From Campanula takesimana (taxonomy: Eukaryota > Streptophyta > Magnoliopsida > Asterales > Campanulaceae), in assembly GCA_026119855.1 (NCBI GenBank), contig JAOWBW010001306.1, positions 62,001 through 126,000 on the forward strand: 64,000 nucleotides of DNA. Direction: 5' to 3'. Positions 41,004-52,985 of this stretch are shown here, in pieces (position 1 is the first letter of the stretch; every line of letters begins with the position of its first letter). Below the pieces are notes generated by a model, which did no database searches, was not told where the DNA came from, and was given only the letters and a program-made list of their open reading frames with translations. The position numbers and the translations under genes are program-made.

Positions 41004-41887
41004 TGTTAGGTATGCTTACTTCTTAACCCTCCTACTTGTTAGAATTGATTGATACCATCACCTATTTATATTTTATGGACTTTAGGATCCCATGTAAGAA
41101 GTTTTATAACTTCATTTTTTAGCTTAGTCCATTTTATAGTATAGGCTTAGAACATAGGGCTCGGAGCGAAATGGAATGAAGATCTAAGCAAGACTGTGGA
41201 CTCTGCGCAGGACTACTCTGCGCAGTATGCCACTGCGCAGGTCTCTCCTGCGCAGCATTCTATCTTGCTCAGCTTTCGATACATTCAGATCACCTAACTT
41301 GGAAAATGCTTTGAAGATGTACGCTTTTAAAAGTGTTGAGGTGTGCAGAAACGACAAAACAAGCACACTTAGAAGATCCAACGGTAGAGATGCGCTCAAG
41401 AGAAATATTTCAAATGAAGACAGATGTCAACCTTCTAGAAGAGGTTTTTGAATTTGGTCTTCATGCTCAGTCTCCAATGGCTCTATATACCTGCGCACCA
41501 ATCATATTGTGCCAGGTCATCAACTTTGATCAGAGCCCCTACGGCTATAAAGGACAGCTGCGCACCAATCATATCGTACCAGCTCATCGTCCTTGCTCAG
41601 AGCTCCAACGGCTATATTCAAGCTCTCAGCTATAAATAGCCAGCTCATCTTCATTTCCAAGTTGCTAGAGTTTGTGCTTTCTAATATCCTTGAAGTTCTG
41701 AAGATTGCTGCTTACTATTCACAGATTCAAGATCAACCTTCAAACCTTCATACCTTCAAACTCCTGCCCAGATCCTAAGCCTTAAATCACCAGAATTCTT
41801 CGTGCTCTTCATCTCATAGATTCATAGAGCCCAGAATTTCTTAACACACACACACACCTCTTGAATCTTTGATCATTTAGATCTTAC
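41004..41887 (+). repeat. Element A' LTR, 5' part
   Basis: It aligns with the LTR of A from 1476 to about 2358, with many scattered differences, so it is a more distant or older copy. The four TGCGCA at 15-bp steps (41204-41254), the CCAACGG motif and TATAAAT (41631-41637) are kept. It stops at the border of element E; the remaining ~540 bp of LTR are missing from the window. Confidence 0.9.
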
Positions 41888-43124
41888 TGTAGATACCCCG
41901 GGAAACCACAGCTTGGCTAGAGCGGTGAATTATCCTAGGATGTCTAACTTGTTTTTAGATTGTTTAGAGTCGCCACCTATGTTTTTAAAGGAACATAAGA
42001 AAAACCTAGAAATAGCCTAATTTATGTACAAAACCAGATATTCGGGAGAGAAGGGTTCGGGGGTTAGGTGACGGAGTGGGAAGTACTTAAACACCCACTC
42101 CGCCCCGCTTATGCGGGTCTTACTACTATTGGTGTTCTAATGCTAAATGTCCTTCAATTTATTAACAGTGCTAACAATTATAATGTAAAGAAAAAGGGGA
42201 AGAAAAGAGAATTGTTTTATTTATAAATTTACGCTAAACAATTACATTAAGAAATGTATAGGAAATTAAAGTAGAGATTAAAATGTAGGGAGATAACCTT
42301 TAACCAACTTTAATGGAATAAAGTGATCGTTAGGTCATGTCCCATTGATGGGGATTGCATACATTGACTAGAACATGAATAGAATAAAAGAAGAAGACTT
42401 GTACCTTTTGAAAGAAGACTTCAAACTTGGACTTGAAAATGATGTTGTTGTGTATAGATTTGTGTAGAGTTTTGTTGTGTAAAACTCTTGTTGGGAGAAT
42501 TTGTGTAGGGAAAAATGATATAGAATTTGTGTAGAGAGAAAGTTTCAAGTCCCTTTCAAAGGTAGAAGATGATGGTTTTTATAGGTAAAAAAGAGAGGGA
42601 AAGGTTGGAGGGAGATTGGTCAATCCATATGAGATGGAATTGACCAATAGAAAATAAGATAAATAAAATAATAAATGAAATAAATAATAGAAAATCAAAT
42701 AATAATAAAAAGAAATATTTTGTTTTTAATGAAAATGCTAGAATAAAGGATTGGGAGGTTACAAAACTAGGGGGGATGAATGTGGATGTAAAAAGGTGGT
42801 TTTTTGTGATCAAGAAAAGGTGTTTGTAAATAAGAAAAGGGAGGGAAATAAGGTGCAATCCGTTACTGCCAAAGTGGGAAGCGCGCGGGTCCGGCTTTTG
42901 GGGCGGGACGCGCGCGCGGCTCACTGGCAGTGCCGGAAGCGCCCGCGGGTGAAAAATGACAGAATGACAGAATGACCCTAAAAGTTAACTCTGTTATGCA
43001 GTTTAGTCCAAAACTAACGGAATCAGTTAGAAACTTAACCGAAGTAACAGAAATCAACAAAAATAAGTTAAATAAAAATACTTTGTTGCAATCGGGGTGA
43101 GAGGTCCAAGGCAGGGTGTCTACA
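41888..43124 (-). repeat. Element E 3' LTR
   Basis: 1237 bp. Probable TATA box TATAAAA on the minus strand at 42577-42583. The short frames inside (42330-42924 and others) are AT-rich and not recognised as genes. Confidence 0.85.
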
Positions 43125-43140
43125 GAGCCCCTCGGCGACG
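43125..43140 (-). other. Polypurine tract region of element E
   Basis: Minus strand CGTCGCCGAGGGGCTC runs up to the LTR, the same as in D and one base different from C at its end. Confidence 0.7.
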
Positions 43141-43275
43141 TGGATTGCGAAGCAAAACGCGTCGACGAAAGAAAGACAACCGCCGAGGACATCGACAAGA
43201 GAAAACAAAGACTCAATAAAGAAGGAATTTGAAATTACAAAGGATAGGAGTGCGCTCCCTGTGTGAGCGGCTTTC

Positions 43276-43868
43276 GCGGATGGAAAGGGTGTGGTGGCTT
43301 GAGGCGGCCCACCAAGGCCAATTTTTTTTTTTTTTTAAAAGGTTTGGTGGATTGAGGCGGCCCACCACGGCCACAAAATTTTTAAAAGGTGTGGTGGCTT
43401 GAGGCGGCCCACCACGGCCACAAAATTTCAAAAAGGTGTGGTGGCTTGAGGCGGCCCACCATGGCCACAAAATTTTTTAAAAAGGTGTGGTGGCTTGAGG
43501 CGGCCCACCACGGCCAAATTTTTTTTTTTTTTTTTAAAAGGTGTGGTGGATTGAGGCGGCCCACCACGGCCACAAAATTTTTAAAAGTGTGGTGGCTTGA
43601 GGCGGCCCACCACGGCCACAAAATTTCCAAAAGGTGTGGTGGCTTGAGGCGGCCCACCATGGCCACAAATTTTTTAAAAAGGTGTGGTGGCTTGAGGCGG
43701 CCCACCACGGCCACAAAAATTTAGAAAAGTGTGGTGGCTTGAGGCGGCCCACCACGGCCACAAATTTTATTTTATTTTTAAAAAGGTGTGGTGGCTTGAG
43801 GCGGCCCACCACGGCCACAAAAAATTTAGAAAAGGTGTGGTGGCTTGAGGCGGCTCACCACGGCCGCA
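43276..43868. repeat. Tandem array 1 of E: ~50-bp unit with GTGGTGG/CCACCAC stem
   Basis: Twelve copies of GGTGTGGTGGCTTGAGGCGG followed by CCCACCACGGCCACAAAATTT, separated by A/T runs of varying length. GTGGTGG and CCACCAC, 11 bases apart, are perfect complements, so each unit can fold into a stem-loop. Long open frames on both strands (43382-43818 minus, 43389-43927 plus) result from the repeat and I do not regard them as genes. Confidence 0.92.
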
Positions 43869-43941
43869 ATTTAAAGAAAGAGGGGAATTTTGAAATTGTG
43901 AAAGATGGGGGTGCGCTCCCTGTGTGAGCGACTTAATAACA

Positions 43942-44466
43942 CACTCCCGTTTGCGAGTGGTTTGATGCGCGCTCCCGTTTGTGAGCGGCTGATGACGAAC
44001 TCCCGTTTGCGAGATGTCTGAGATAACATGCCCTCGTTTGCGAGCAAGTTGATAGGAAACGCTCCCGTTTGCGAGCGATTTGATACACGCTCCCGTTTGC
44101 GAGCTGTGTGAGATAACATGCCCCCGTTTGTGAGCAAGTTGGTAGAAAACGCTCCCGTTTGCAAGCGGTTGATGACGAACTCCCGTTTGCGAGATGTCAG
44201 AGATAACATGCCCCCGTTTGCGAGCAAGTTGATAGGAAACGCTCCTGTTTGCGAGCGATTTGATACACGCTCCCGTTTGCGAGCTGTGTGAGATAACATG
44301 CCCCCGTTTGCGAGCAAGTTGGTAGAAAACGCTCCCGTTTGCGAGCGGTTGACGACGAACTCCCGTTTGCGAGCTGTCAGAGATAACATGCCCCCGTTTG
44401 CGAGCAAGTTGGTAGAAAACGCTCCCGTTTGCGAGCGATTTGATACACGCTCCCGTTTGCGAGCGA
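43942..44466. repeat. Tandem array 2 of E: GCTCCCGTTTGCGAGC units
   Basis: About 18 copies of a 16-bp core (CTCCCGTTTGCGAG with small changes) every 25-35 bp, grouped in a higher-order pattern (GATAACATGCCCCCG..., GATTTGATACACGCTCCCG...). Core ends GCTC and GAGC are complementary. Repeat-derived open frames on the minus strand (43767-44561, 43871-44407) give LANGS..ARKRGHVIS periodic peptides and are not claimed as genes. Confidence 0.92.
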
Positions 44467-45033
44467 GTTGATGATTGAAATCTGCTGGGGAATGCTTGGT
44501 TGCTGATGACGTGTGGTTGCTTGATTTTATGGGGATGCAGGCATAGTTGACTATGAATCACTTTCTGTTGGGGATGAACTGCCTTGAGTAGCGGATGCTG
44601 TTTGGCTTTGCGGTGGTACCTGTTATGTGCTTTGCAGGTATATGTGCTTGTGCAGGGACATGCATGAAATATGATGATTGAGAGAAATTGTGCCCGTGGT
44701 GTGATGTGATCTTGAAAGCACCTTTGTAATGAGAGAGAAGTAAGAATGTAGAAAGTGATCTTGTGTGCGGTGTGATTTTGAGGAAAGCATTGGATGTATT
44801 CATACCTTCACTTACCATTGCCGCTTGAGTGGAGATGGATTCTTGATGTCCGCGGAGGATGCTTTGATGGAGAATGTCCATTCTTTAGATGTTGATGAGA
44901 GAATGCCCTTGATGTTGGGTTGGCGAGATGGTACTCTGGATGATGGGTTGGTCGTGCCAAAAGGCTGCCTACGTATCCCTTTAAGAGAATCAGACCAGCG
45001 TAGTTCAAGGATGATGGAGAACGCTGGAGGAGA
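44467..45033. other. Element E internal 3' sequence
   Basis: No gene recognised. It contains a CCTACG...CGTAG module at 44966-45006, preceded by AAAAGGCTG as in C and D. The segment ends at the F insertion; GGAGA (45029-45033) precedes the F LTR. Confidence 0.6.
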
Positions 45034-47122
45034 TGTCGCGGCCCCGAACCCCGCGGGCCCGAGATCGCGAGCTGGACGTCGACTTAAACAATAAACTCTA
45101 AATTAATGGAGATAAAAATTTCCTTTTATACCCAAAAGATGATAACACAAGGTTTTGTAAATCAACTTGAACAACAAAGTAAAACTAGTATAAACTCCAT
45201 AAGCTTATACACCAAAGTTACAAAATACACAAATCCTAGTGACGTCAATGTTTGGTACAAATATCCCCAAAAGGTTACACATTGATATAATGTAAACCAA
45301 CCTATAACAACTTTCCCCAAAAGAATGTATCCACACTCGACGTCCTCTTTCTCGTGATCAGCGAGACTAATCCTTAGCACCTGGGGGGGGGTTAAAGAAA
45401 AACAAAGACAAAAGAAAGGGGGTGAGATAAATCTCAATAAGTTACTAATGCAACTACATGACATGCTATGATGCAATATACAGTAATAAATCATAGCTAG
45501 CACATAGCATTTATCACATAACAGATAGCAGCGGAAATAAACACATAACAAAGGATATTAGCCAAGGTTTCCAAACCGAAACATCCAAATAAAGGATCGC
45601 TGCGCAGCTTCAGTAATCAACCATCAACATCTTCATAATAGCATGAAAGCTGAAAAGAATTCCCCGGTACCGGAACAATAGCCATAAGAGTGTCACAAAG
45701 GACAAGAGCCATGCCACAAAGTCATGCTCGGTAGCTAGATACATTCACAAAGGAAGCTAACTTGTCTTTTCCAAGGCCAATCTGGAAAAGGGGGTATAGA
45801 AGGGGGCAAAACAATGGTCAACATTATAATGGACTTGGCTTTGCCATTATAATCTTTCCCATCGCCCGATGCAACAAATATGCCAGCTGGGCTTCCAAAT
45901 AAATGCTAAGTAATAATATATTAGCACGATAAACAACAAAGGATTCCAAAGTAGGGAATCATACCAAGAAGTCACCAAGAAAGTGAAATGTACCACAACG
46001 CACAATTAAAGTGTTCCAATAATCTCAATTAACACTTAATTAATTTCAAACACAAACTTGATCACAAAGGACCCAATTCTATCACTAGAGTGTACTACAA
46101 TGATCACTAAGGTCAACTAGAAGGACACCCAAGACTTAGACCAAAACGCATTCTTCAATCACACAAATTAACAAATGTAAACTTTCAGAGGTCTGTGCGG
46201 CCGCCCACCAGGGACTGTGCGGTCGCCCAAAAAGGCCCTCAAACAAGAACAAAAGCTTTCAGATAGATGTGCGGTCGCCCAGACATTTTTGGGCGGTCGC
46301 CCAACCTTCTGGACTGCCGGAATTCGGGAGGGAAGAAATAGGTTCTTCATTTTCTTACCCAAATCACACAAATACTCAAAATCAAACACAACCAACAAGT
46401 TTGCTAAGGTACCCAAACAACATTTAAGTTTAAGGGAACCTAACTAACACCATTTAACAACCCAAAACCAAGATTGAATCATGACATTCATCCAATTCAC
46501 CATTTTAGCCAAAAACTCAAATAAATTCCAAATCAATTCCAAATTCAACCAAACTTCAAATATAACAATCAAAGCATTGTAGAAACATGTTATGAGAATT
46601 TTAGCATAAAAATGGGGGAAAAGCAACTTACTTGAAAATAATGAAAGTTGACGGAATTCGATTCTTTTTGGTTCTACGCGATCCTATCGACGATCTAAAC
46701 ACATTTCGCGTTTTAAGAAATGGGAGATTATGAGAGGAAGATGAAGAAGATGAAGAGAGAAGGAAAGAAAGAAACTTACCCAAAACCAATGAAAGAGGGA
46801 GAGAGCTGCTGGGAAGAGATGGAGAGTGAGGGAGAAGAGGAGGAGTAGGGAGGGAGTAGGGGAAATGATTTAAAAGATTTTACACTTAGGCCCCCTCCAC
46901 TACACAACACACAATTGCTTGCACTCCCTACAACAATTAAGACCCAACAATACTACACTAACCCAAATGACCCAAACAAAATGCTAGGCATAATTATTAT
47001 AACACATAAAATGCACACATAAATATTTAAATAAATAATAATTTAAATAAATAAATAGGCAATTAATTAAACAATAATCATTTATTACTAATAAAATAGA
47101 GCCTATAATTCGGGTCGTGACA
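45034..47122 (-). repeat. Element F 3' LTR
   Basis: 2089 bp, TGTCGCGGCC...GTCGTGACA in plus reading. Four copies of GCGGYCGCCC lie at 46197-46302, one in the near palindrome GGGCGGTCGCCC. The left border contacts E. Small open frames in it (45162-45551, 46168-46447) have no recognisable product. Confidence 0.88.
46197..46302. repeat. GCGGTCGCCC motifs in F LTR
   Basis: Copies near 46197, 46219, 46271 and 46293. GGGCG and CGCCC are inverted around GT in the last one. Such GC-rich boxes in an AT-rich LTR may be protein sites or hairpins; no function is known to me. Confidence 0.7.
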
Positions 47123-47142
47123 TTCACTCCCCCTTAAAGAAA
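47123..47142 (-). other. Polypurine tract of element F
   Basis: Minus strand has TTTAAGGGGGAGTGAA immediately before the LTR start TGTCACG. Good plus-strand primer. Confidence 0.85.
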
Positions 47143-47156
47143 ATTCGACCCGAATT

Positions 47157-50100
47157 TTAACGAGACTTACCCGAATTAAAAAGCCACTGATACCTACGCT
47201 CCATCTCCTCTCGAAGCTCCCACGTCGACTCCTCGATATTAAGATTCCTCCAAAGAACTCTAACCAACGCGATGCTTTTGTTCCTCAACTCTTGGACTTT
47301 AGAATCAAGGATCCGGACCGGTCGTTCCTCATAAGTCATATCGGGCTCAATATCCTCCGGTACCCTCGGTAACACGTGAGATGGATCATGAACATACTTC
47401 CGAAGCATAGAAACGTGAAAAACATTATGTAACCGGTCTAAAGATGGCGGTAACGCAAGACGATACGCTAGAAGTCCAACCTTTCCCAAAATCTCAAACG
47501 GGCCAATAAACCTCGGAGCCAATTTACCCTTCTTCCCGAACCTTCGGATACCCACCTTCGGAGATACTTTCAAGAACACAAAATCACCGGTCTGAAAACT
47601 AAGATCTCGCCTTCGGTTATCTGCATAGCTCTTATGTCGACTCTGGGCTGTTTTCATTCGATCCCGGATAACTCTAACCTTTTCAACTGAATCCTGAAGC
47701 AAATCAATACCCACGATCTTCGCTTCACCGACCTCATCCCAACAAATAGGCGATCTACACTTTCTTCCATACAAGGCCTCAAACGGTGCCATCTCGATAC
47801 TAGCCTGATAACTGTTGTTGTAAGAGAACTCCACTAACGGTAGGTGAGAATCCCAAGAATCAGAAAAGTCTATCGAACACGCTCGCAACATATCCTCCAA
47901 AATCTGAATAGTCCTCTCGGATTGACCGTCGGTCTGAGGATGAAAAGCCGTACTGAATCGCAAATCTGTACCCAAAGCTTCCTGAAACGCCTTCCAGAAT
48001 CTAGAAGTAAACCTCGGGTCTCGATCTGACACAATACTAACCGGAACCCCATGCAATCTAACGATCTCATCAATGTAAAGGGTCGCAAGTTTTTCCATCG
48101 AGTATCTGATGTCAATAGGCAAGAAATGGGCACTCTTGGTCAATCTATCCACTATTACCCAAACACTGTCATACTTCCTACGGGTACGAGGTAGTCCCGT
48201 AACAAAATCCATAGTCACATGCTCCCATTTCCACTCGGGAATCTCTAACGGCTGAAGTAGTCCTGCGGGTCTCTGATGCTCAGCTTTGACCTGCTGACAA
48301 GTTAAACATTTCGAAACATACTCGGCTATTTTCCTCTTCATGTTATTCCACCAAAAATGTTGCTTCAGATTCTGGTACATCTTCGTACTACCCGGATGAA
48401 TAGTGTATCTCGATTTGTGACCCTCATCTAACACTTGCCTCTTTATCCCACCAACATCGGGTACGCACAAACGACCACGGAAAGTCAACACCCCATTCGA
48501 ACTCATAGAAAAATCCTCGAAATTCTTTTCCTTCATTTTACCCATTACCTTCACTAACTCGGGATCTTCCTTTTGAGCTTCTTTAATCCTCTGAATTAGG
48601 GTCGGAGATACCCTAATATTCGCAAAAATAGCCCCATGACTCGATTCATGAGGATACCAATCTCGAACATCCTCAAGCATTTTCCATTCCCGAACCATCA
48701 TCGAAGCCACATAAGATTTTGTACTAATCGCATCGGCTACCACATTCGCCTTTCCCGGATGATAAGAAATCGTACAATCAAAATCCTTCAATAATTCCAT
48801 CCATCGGCGTTGCCTATTATTCAATTCCTTCTGAGAGAATAGGTACTTCAAACTCTTGTGATCGGTAAAAATCTCAAACTTCGCTCCATAAAGGTAGTGC
48901 TTCCATTTGTGCAACGCAAATACTATCGCGGCCAACTCCATATCATGAGTGGGGTAATTCTGTTCACTCGGGGTCAACTTCCTCGAAGCATAGGCAATCA
49001 CTTTCCTGTTCTGCATCAAAACACAACCCAAACCCTCTTTCGAAGCATCGCTATAAATCACTAGGCCATCGCTCCCATTAGGCAAAGTCAAGATCGGTGC
49101 GTTAGTCAACCTCTTCTTCAATTCCTCGAAACTCTTATCACATTTCTCGGTCCACACAAACGGGACATTCTTCCGGGTCAACTGAGTCATCGGAGTAGCG
49201 ATCCTCGAAAACCCCTCAATAAATCTTCTGTAATACCCGGCTAAACCAAGAAAGCTTCTAATCTCTGTCACTGATTCGGGTCTCTTCCAATACACTATTG
49301 CCTCTATCTTTGAAGGATCCACAGAAATCCCATCTTTTGAAATAACATGACCCAGAAATGACACCTTCTCTAGCCAAAATTCGCATTTACTGAACTTCGC
49401 AAACAACTGCTCCCTCGCAAGAACGGATAACACTGATCTCAAATGCTGCTCGTGCTCCTCTCTAGATTTAGAGTAGACGAGTATATCATCAATAAAGACC
49501 ACCACGAACGAGTCAAGATACGGATGGAAAACTCGGTTCATCAAATCCATAAACACTGCCGGCGCGTTAGTCAACCCAAACGGCATAACCAAGAACTCAT
49601 AATGACCATAACGAGTGCGAAAGGCAGTCTTCGGAATATCCTCCGATCGAACCTTCAACTGATGGTACCCACTCCTCAAATCAAGTTTAGAGAAAACCAC
49701 GGACCCTTGAAGCTGATCAAATAAATCGTCAATATGAGGTAGAGGATACTTGTTCTTCACCGTAACCTGATTCAACTTTCTGTAATCGATGCACAATCTC
49801 AAGGAACCGTCTTTCTTCCACACGAATAAAACCGGTGCTCCCCACGGGGAAACACTAGGGCGTATAAACCCTCGATCAAGCAACTCTTGCAATTGAACCT
49901 TTAACTCCTTCAACTCTGCGGGGGCTAACCTATAAGGTGCTTTCGAAATTGGAGCCGTACCCGGCAAAAGATCTATACAAAACTCAATCTCACGATCGGG
50001 AGGCATATCATACTCGGTAGAGAAAACATCGGGAAATTCCCGGACTACCCGAACACTATCAAAACTAGGGGATTCCTTCCTAGTATCAAGAACACTAACC

Positions 50101-51060
50101 AAATACCCCTCACAACCACTATGCAATAATTTTCTCGCTTTCATAAAAGAAATTAAGCGAACCTTTCTACTTAGAGGACTAGCCTCAAACACAAATTTAG
50201 GCACATCGGGAATAGAAAAAGTAACAGTTTTCTTACGGCAATCAACGGAAGCATAAAACTTGCTCAACCAATACATACCCAAAATGACATCAAAGTCTTG
50301 GATAGGAAGAACTACCAAATCCGCACAAAGGACACGACCACAAATAACCACATCACAAGCACGAAAGACTCGATCAGAAATCAAGCATTCTCCTATAAGG
50401 GTCGACACCTCTAGCACGTACGGTAAAGACTCGAATGCAGCATTTAACAGAGAAGCAAATTGCACAGAAATGTATGAATGAGATGATCCTGGATCTACTA
50501 ACGCTCGTGCGCTCACACTAGATATAGAAATAATACCTCCAATAACTGTAGGATCATCGGTCGCCTGTTGTTGATTCATGGCATAAACCTTCCCTTGAAC
50601 TTTGGGCTTCCCAGCGGCATCCCTTTTCTGACCCTGATTAGTACCAACCCTTGACCCGGATGACTGACCTCGGTACCTCGTGCAATCTCTCGCAAAGTGC
50701 CCCATTTCACCACAATTGGTACACTTGCCTTGCTTTTTCCAACACCTATCCTCCGTATGGCCTACCTTCTGACAAAAGGTACAAGGCTTCCTATTCTGAA
50801 TCCCCGGAGTAGTACCCGGATTCTTCGGTGTGATTTGCCCCTTAAACTGAGATGATGCTCCCGGGTTACCTCGGTTGTCGGAACGGTGTTGAGGTTGAGA
50901 TTTAGCATGGCTTCCCGGTTTACCCGCACCCACAACTTTGGTTTTCCTTTTGTGCTCCCCAATATCTTGCTCTATCAAGTAGGCTCGATCTAACGCATCT
51001 TGGACCTTGTCCTCATCCGTGCAACCAAATACCTCATAAATCTTCTCCAACGACTCAATC
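47157..51060 (-). CDS. gag-pol: Element F gag(partial)-pol with chromodomain, open throughout
   Basis: 1300 codons with no stop or shift. Residues 94-107 and 114-127 are CCHC knuckles (CTFCQKVGHTEDRC, CTNCGEMGHFARDC). Protease is ALVDPGSSHS at ~187-196 (D-P-G variant common in chromoviruses). RT has YPLPHIDDLFDQL, MPFGLTNAPAVF and catalytic VVFIDDILVYS. RNase H shows VIYSDASKEGLG, DMELAAIVFAL and FTDHKSLKYL. Integrase has CLTCQQVKAEHQ, VTMDFVTGLP, IVSDRDPRF and FHPQTDGQSERT. The last ~60 residues form a chromodomain (RPVRILDSKV, WELREEMERRY), thought to steer insertion to chromatin marks. The N-terminus is cut at the 51060 junction; the listed start spans it and is not natural. Confidence 0.95.
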
Positions 51061-51339
51061 AAGCAACAATTAGTGGACTATGGAATTCATGAAGTAAACT
51101 GCCCAATATTCTGCGATAATATGTCAACTATAGCTATCTCCAACAATCATGTCATGCATTCAAAGACAAAGCACATCGACATCAAATATCACTTTCTCAA
51201 GGATCACTTGGAAAAAGGAAACATTCATTTAGAGCACGTGGGCACAGATAATCAAATTGCTGATATTATTACAAAGGCTCTTGACGCAAAGAGATTTGTA
51301 TTCTTGAGAGGAGAAATGGGTATGCTTGAACTTAGCTAA
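51061..51339 (+). pseudogene. pol: Element A' RNase H C-terminal piece
   Basis: It matches A from 8245 on (VDYGIHEVNCPIFCDNMST, KHIDIKYHFLKDH, ADIITKALD) to the TAA at 51339. Its N-terminal part and all upstream pol and gag of A' are missing; the left side is the truncated gag of F. Confidence 0.93.
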
Positions 51340-52023
51340 CCTGTCCATATGATTTGTTAATACTAATAATCTTGTGTTTGCTTGATAAAATATTCATCAT
51401 AGGTCATGATCCATGCTTCTGCGCAACCCCTGCGCAGTACTTCATTTGCGCATAACTCTAATGTTAATCTGGTTTAAGAATCTATTGCGCTATTTACAGC
51501 TCTGCGCATGATTTTAACATGCGCACACTTCGTGGATCGCAGGTAAGTCTTCTATTTATTAGAAATTGCACTTAGGTCCCTGACTGAAAAGTCAACGCTT
51601 AGTTCACAAGGATACTTGTGCAATTAAAACTTTCCCTCGCCTTATTTTTTGAAATTTCTTGGGAAATTACGCTTTTACCCCTGCGCATGTCCCATTATCA
51701 TTAAATGCAAATGGCCATTAATGATAGCGCCTGTTAGAATTCCTGATCAACATTTATGAGGGAGTTGATATGACTGTGACCTGCCTAGACCTACTCACTC
51801 ACTCGCGTGTCAGGTCTGCGCACGCGCGTTCCCTATTCGGCCACGTCGCTTTGCTATCGTGCGCCTCTGCATTTTTCACCAAATTCGCCGTCTTTCACCA
51901 AACCGCCTCGCTGACGTCATGCGCCTTTTCCCTTTTCGGTATAAATCCTTTTGACTCTTCTCCTTTTCTCTCTTTCCTGCTCTCTCTCTCTTTAACAAAT
52001 TCATCTTTTTTCTCCTCTGCAAC
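51340..52023 (+). promoter_or_regulatory. Element A' spacer and internal promoter of its third gene
   Basis: It aligns with 8522-9205 of A. TGACGTCA at 51912-51919, TATAAAT at 51940-51946 and the CT-rich leader are kept. Element D starts at 52024, within the leader before the first exon. Preservation in a more distant copy supports the promoter call. Confidence 0.7.
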
Positions 52024-52985
52024 TGTAGATACCCCGGGTGGAAAAACCGCGGCTTTAGGCTCGAGCGCGCGGGTCGTCCTAGGATGTCTAACTTGTTTTT
52101 AGAGTCGCCACCTATGTTTTGAGGAACATAAGAAAAACCTATTGATTGTAGCCTAAGTTTGATTACGAAAACAGAGATTCTTTGTTTTGAGGTTCGGGGG
52201 TTAGGTTACGAGATGGGAAGTACCGAAACACCCATCTCGCCCAACTTAAGTTGGTCTTGCTTGATCAAAATCTACATGAATGAAAATGTTCTTCTTCTTC
52301 TTCTTCTTTAAGTCATAAAAAGGGGGTTTAAAATAGGATTTGGAATGTAGGAGATAACTCCTTAACCAACCTCAATGAGATGAGGTGATCATTAGAGTCA
52401 TGTCCCAAAATGATTTGGGTGATTGCACATTTGATTAAAGTAAAAGAGAGAGAGGAGATGAAGTAGAAAAGAAAGGAAAAGATGTACTTTTACCTACAAT
52501 TTGAAGAACTTCAAGTGTTGCTTGATGAGATCCTTGGAGAACCTTTAGAAAGTGATTTTTTTTTTAGTTTTCGATCCTTGAAAATGGAGGTAAAGAGAGG
52601 TTTTTATAGGTGAAAGAGGGGTGTTTTTGGTGCCAAAACTCAGTCACCAAGAAATCCTTCCCGGGCAAAATCTTGTAAATTGAGCAAGGGAGGGAATCCT
52701 GGCCAGAAATCTGTAACTGATGCCCAGAGGCGCGCGCTTCCTGCTTTGGGGGCGGGAGGCGCGCGCGCCTGGCTCCTCCTGTCGGAGGCGCGCGACTCAG
52801 AGAAGGCAATTTTGACAGAATGGACTAGAAAGTCAGCCCTGTCATTCAGTTTAGTCCCTGGACTTAACGAAGTCAGTCAGGAACTTAACGGAAGTGACAG
52901 AAACTAACGAGAAACACTTAAAATGGGGAGAAACACAAAATCAAATGTGCAATCGGGGTGAGCGGTCCAAGGCGGGGTGTCTACA
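52024..52985 (-). repeat. Element D 3' LTR
   Basis: 962 bp, TGTAGATACCCCGGG...GGTGTCTACA, related to but shorter than the LTR of E. Possible TATA box TATAAAA on the minus strand at 52602-52608. The left flank GCAAC would be the target site. Confidence 0.88.

Larger units (their letters stand above)
41888..45033 (-). mobile_element. Element E: 3' end of a Tat-type gypsy element
   Basis: It consists of one LTR, polypurine region, two tandem arrays and ~570 bp of further 3' sequence, then is cut at 45034 by element F. The LTR ends (TGTAGATACCCCGGG and GGTGTCTACA) and the following GAGCCCCTCGGCGACG are shared with D. Coding parts are gone. The base set CTTAC (41883-41887) precedes the LTR, but the second border is deleted, so the duplication cannot be checked. 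Confidence 0.85.
45034..51060 (-). mobile_element. Element F: Tekay/Del-type chromovirus, truncated in gag
   Basis: A Ty3/gypsy element on the minus strand: 3' LTR (45034-47122), polypurine tract, intact pol with C-terminal chromodomain and part of gag. At 51060 it ends abruptly inside gag and joins RNase H sequence of A'. The 5' LTR, leader and N-terminal gag are missing. Order PR-RT-RH-IN-chromodomain and LTR start TGTCACGACCC on the coding strand are typical of the Tekay lineage. Confidence 0.9.

Noticed and set aside
43942..44466. CRISPR-like array (regular short repeats with different spacers)
   Set aside because: Spacers are themselves repeated, unit length varies, and this is plant DNA inside a retrotransposon; it is a tandem array.
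43382..44561. Long open frames of up to 264 codons on both strands
   Set aside because: They follow tandem repeats, have periodic peptides and no family signature.
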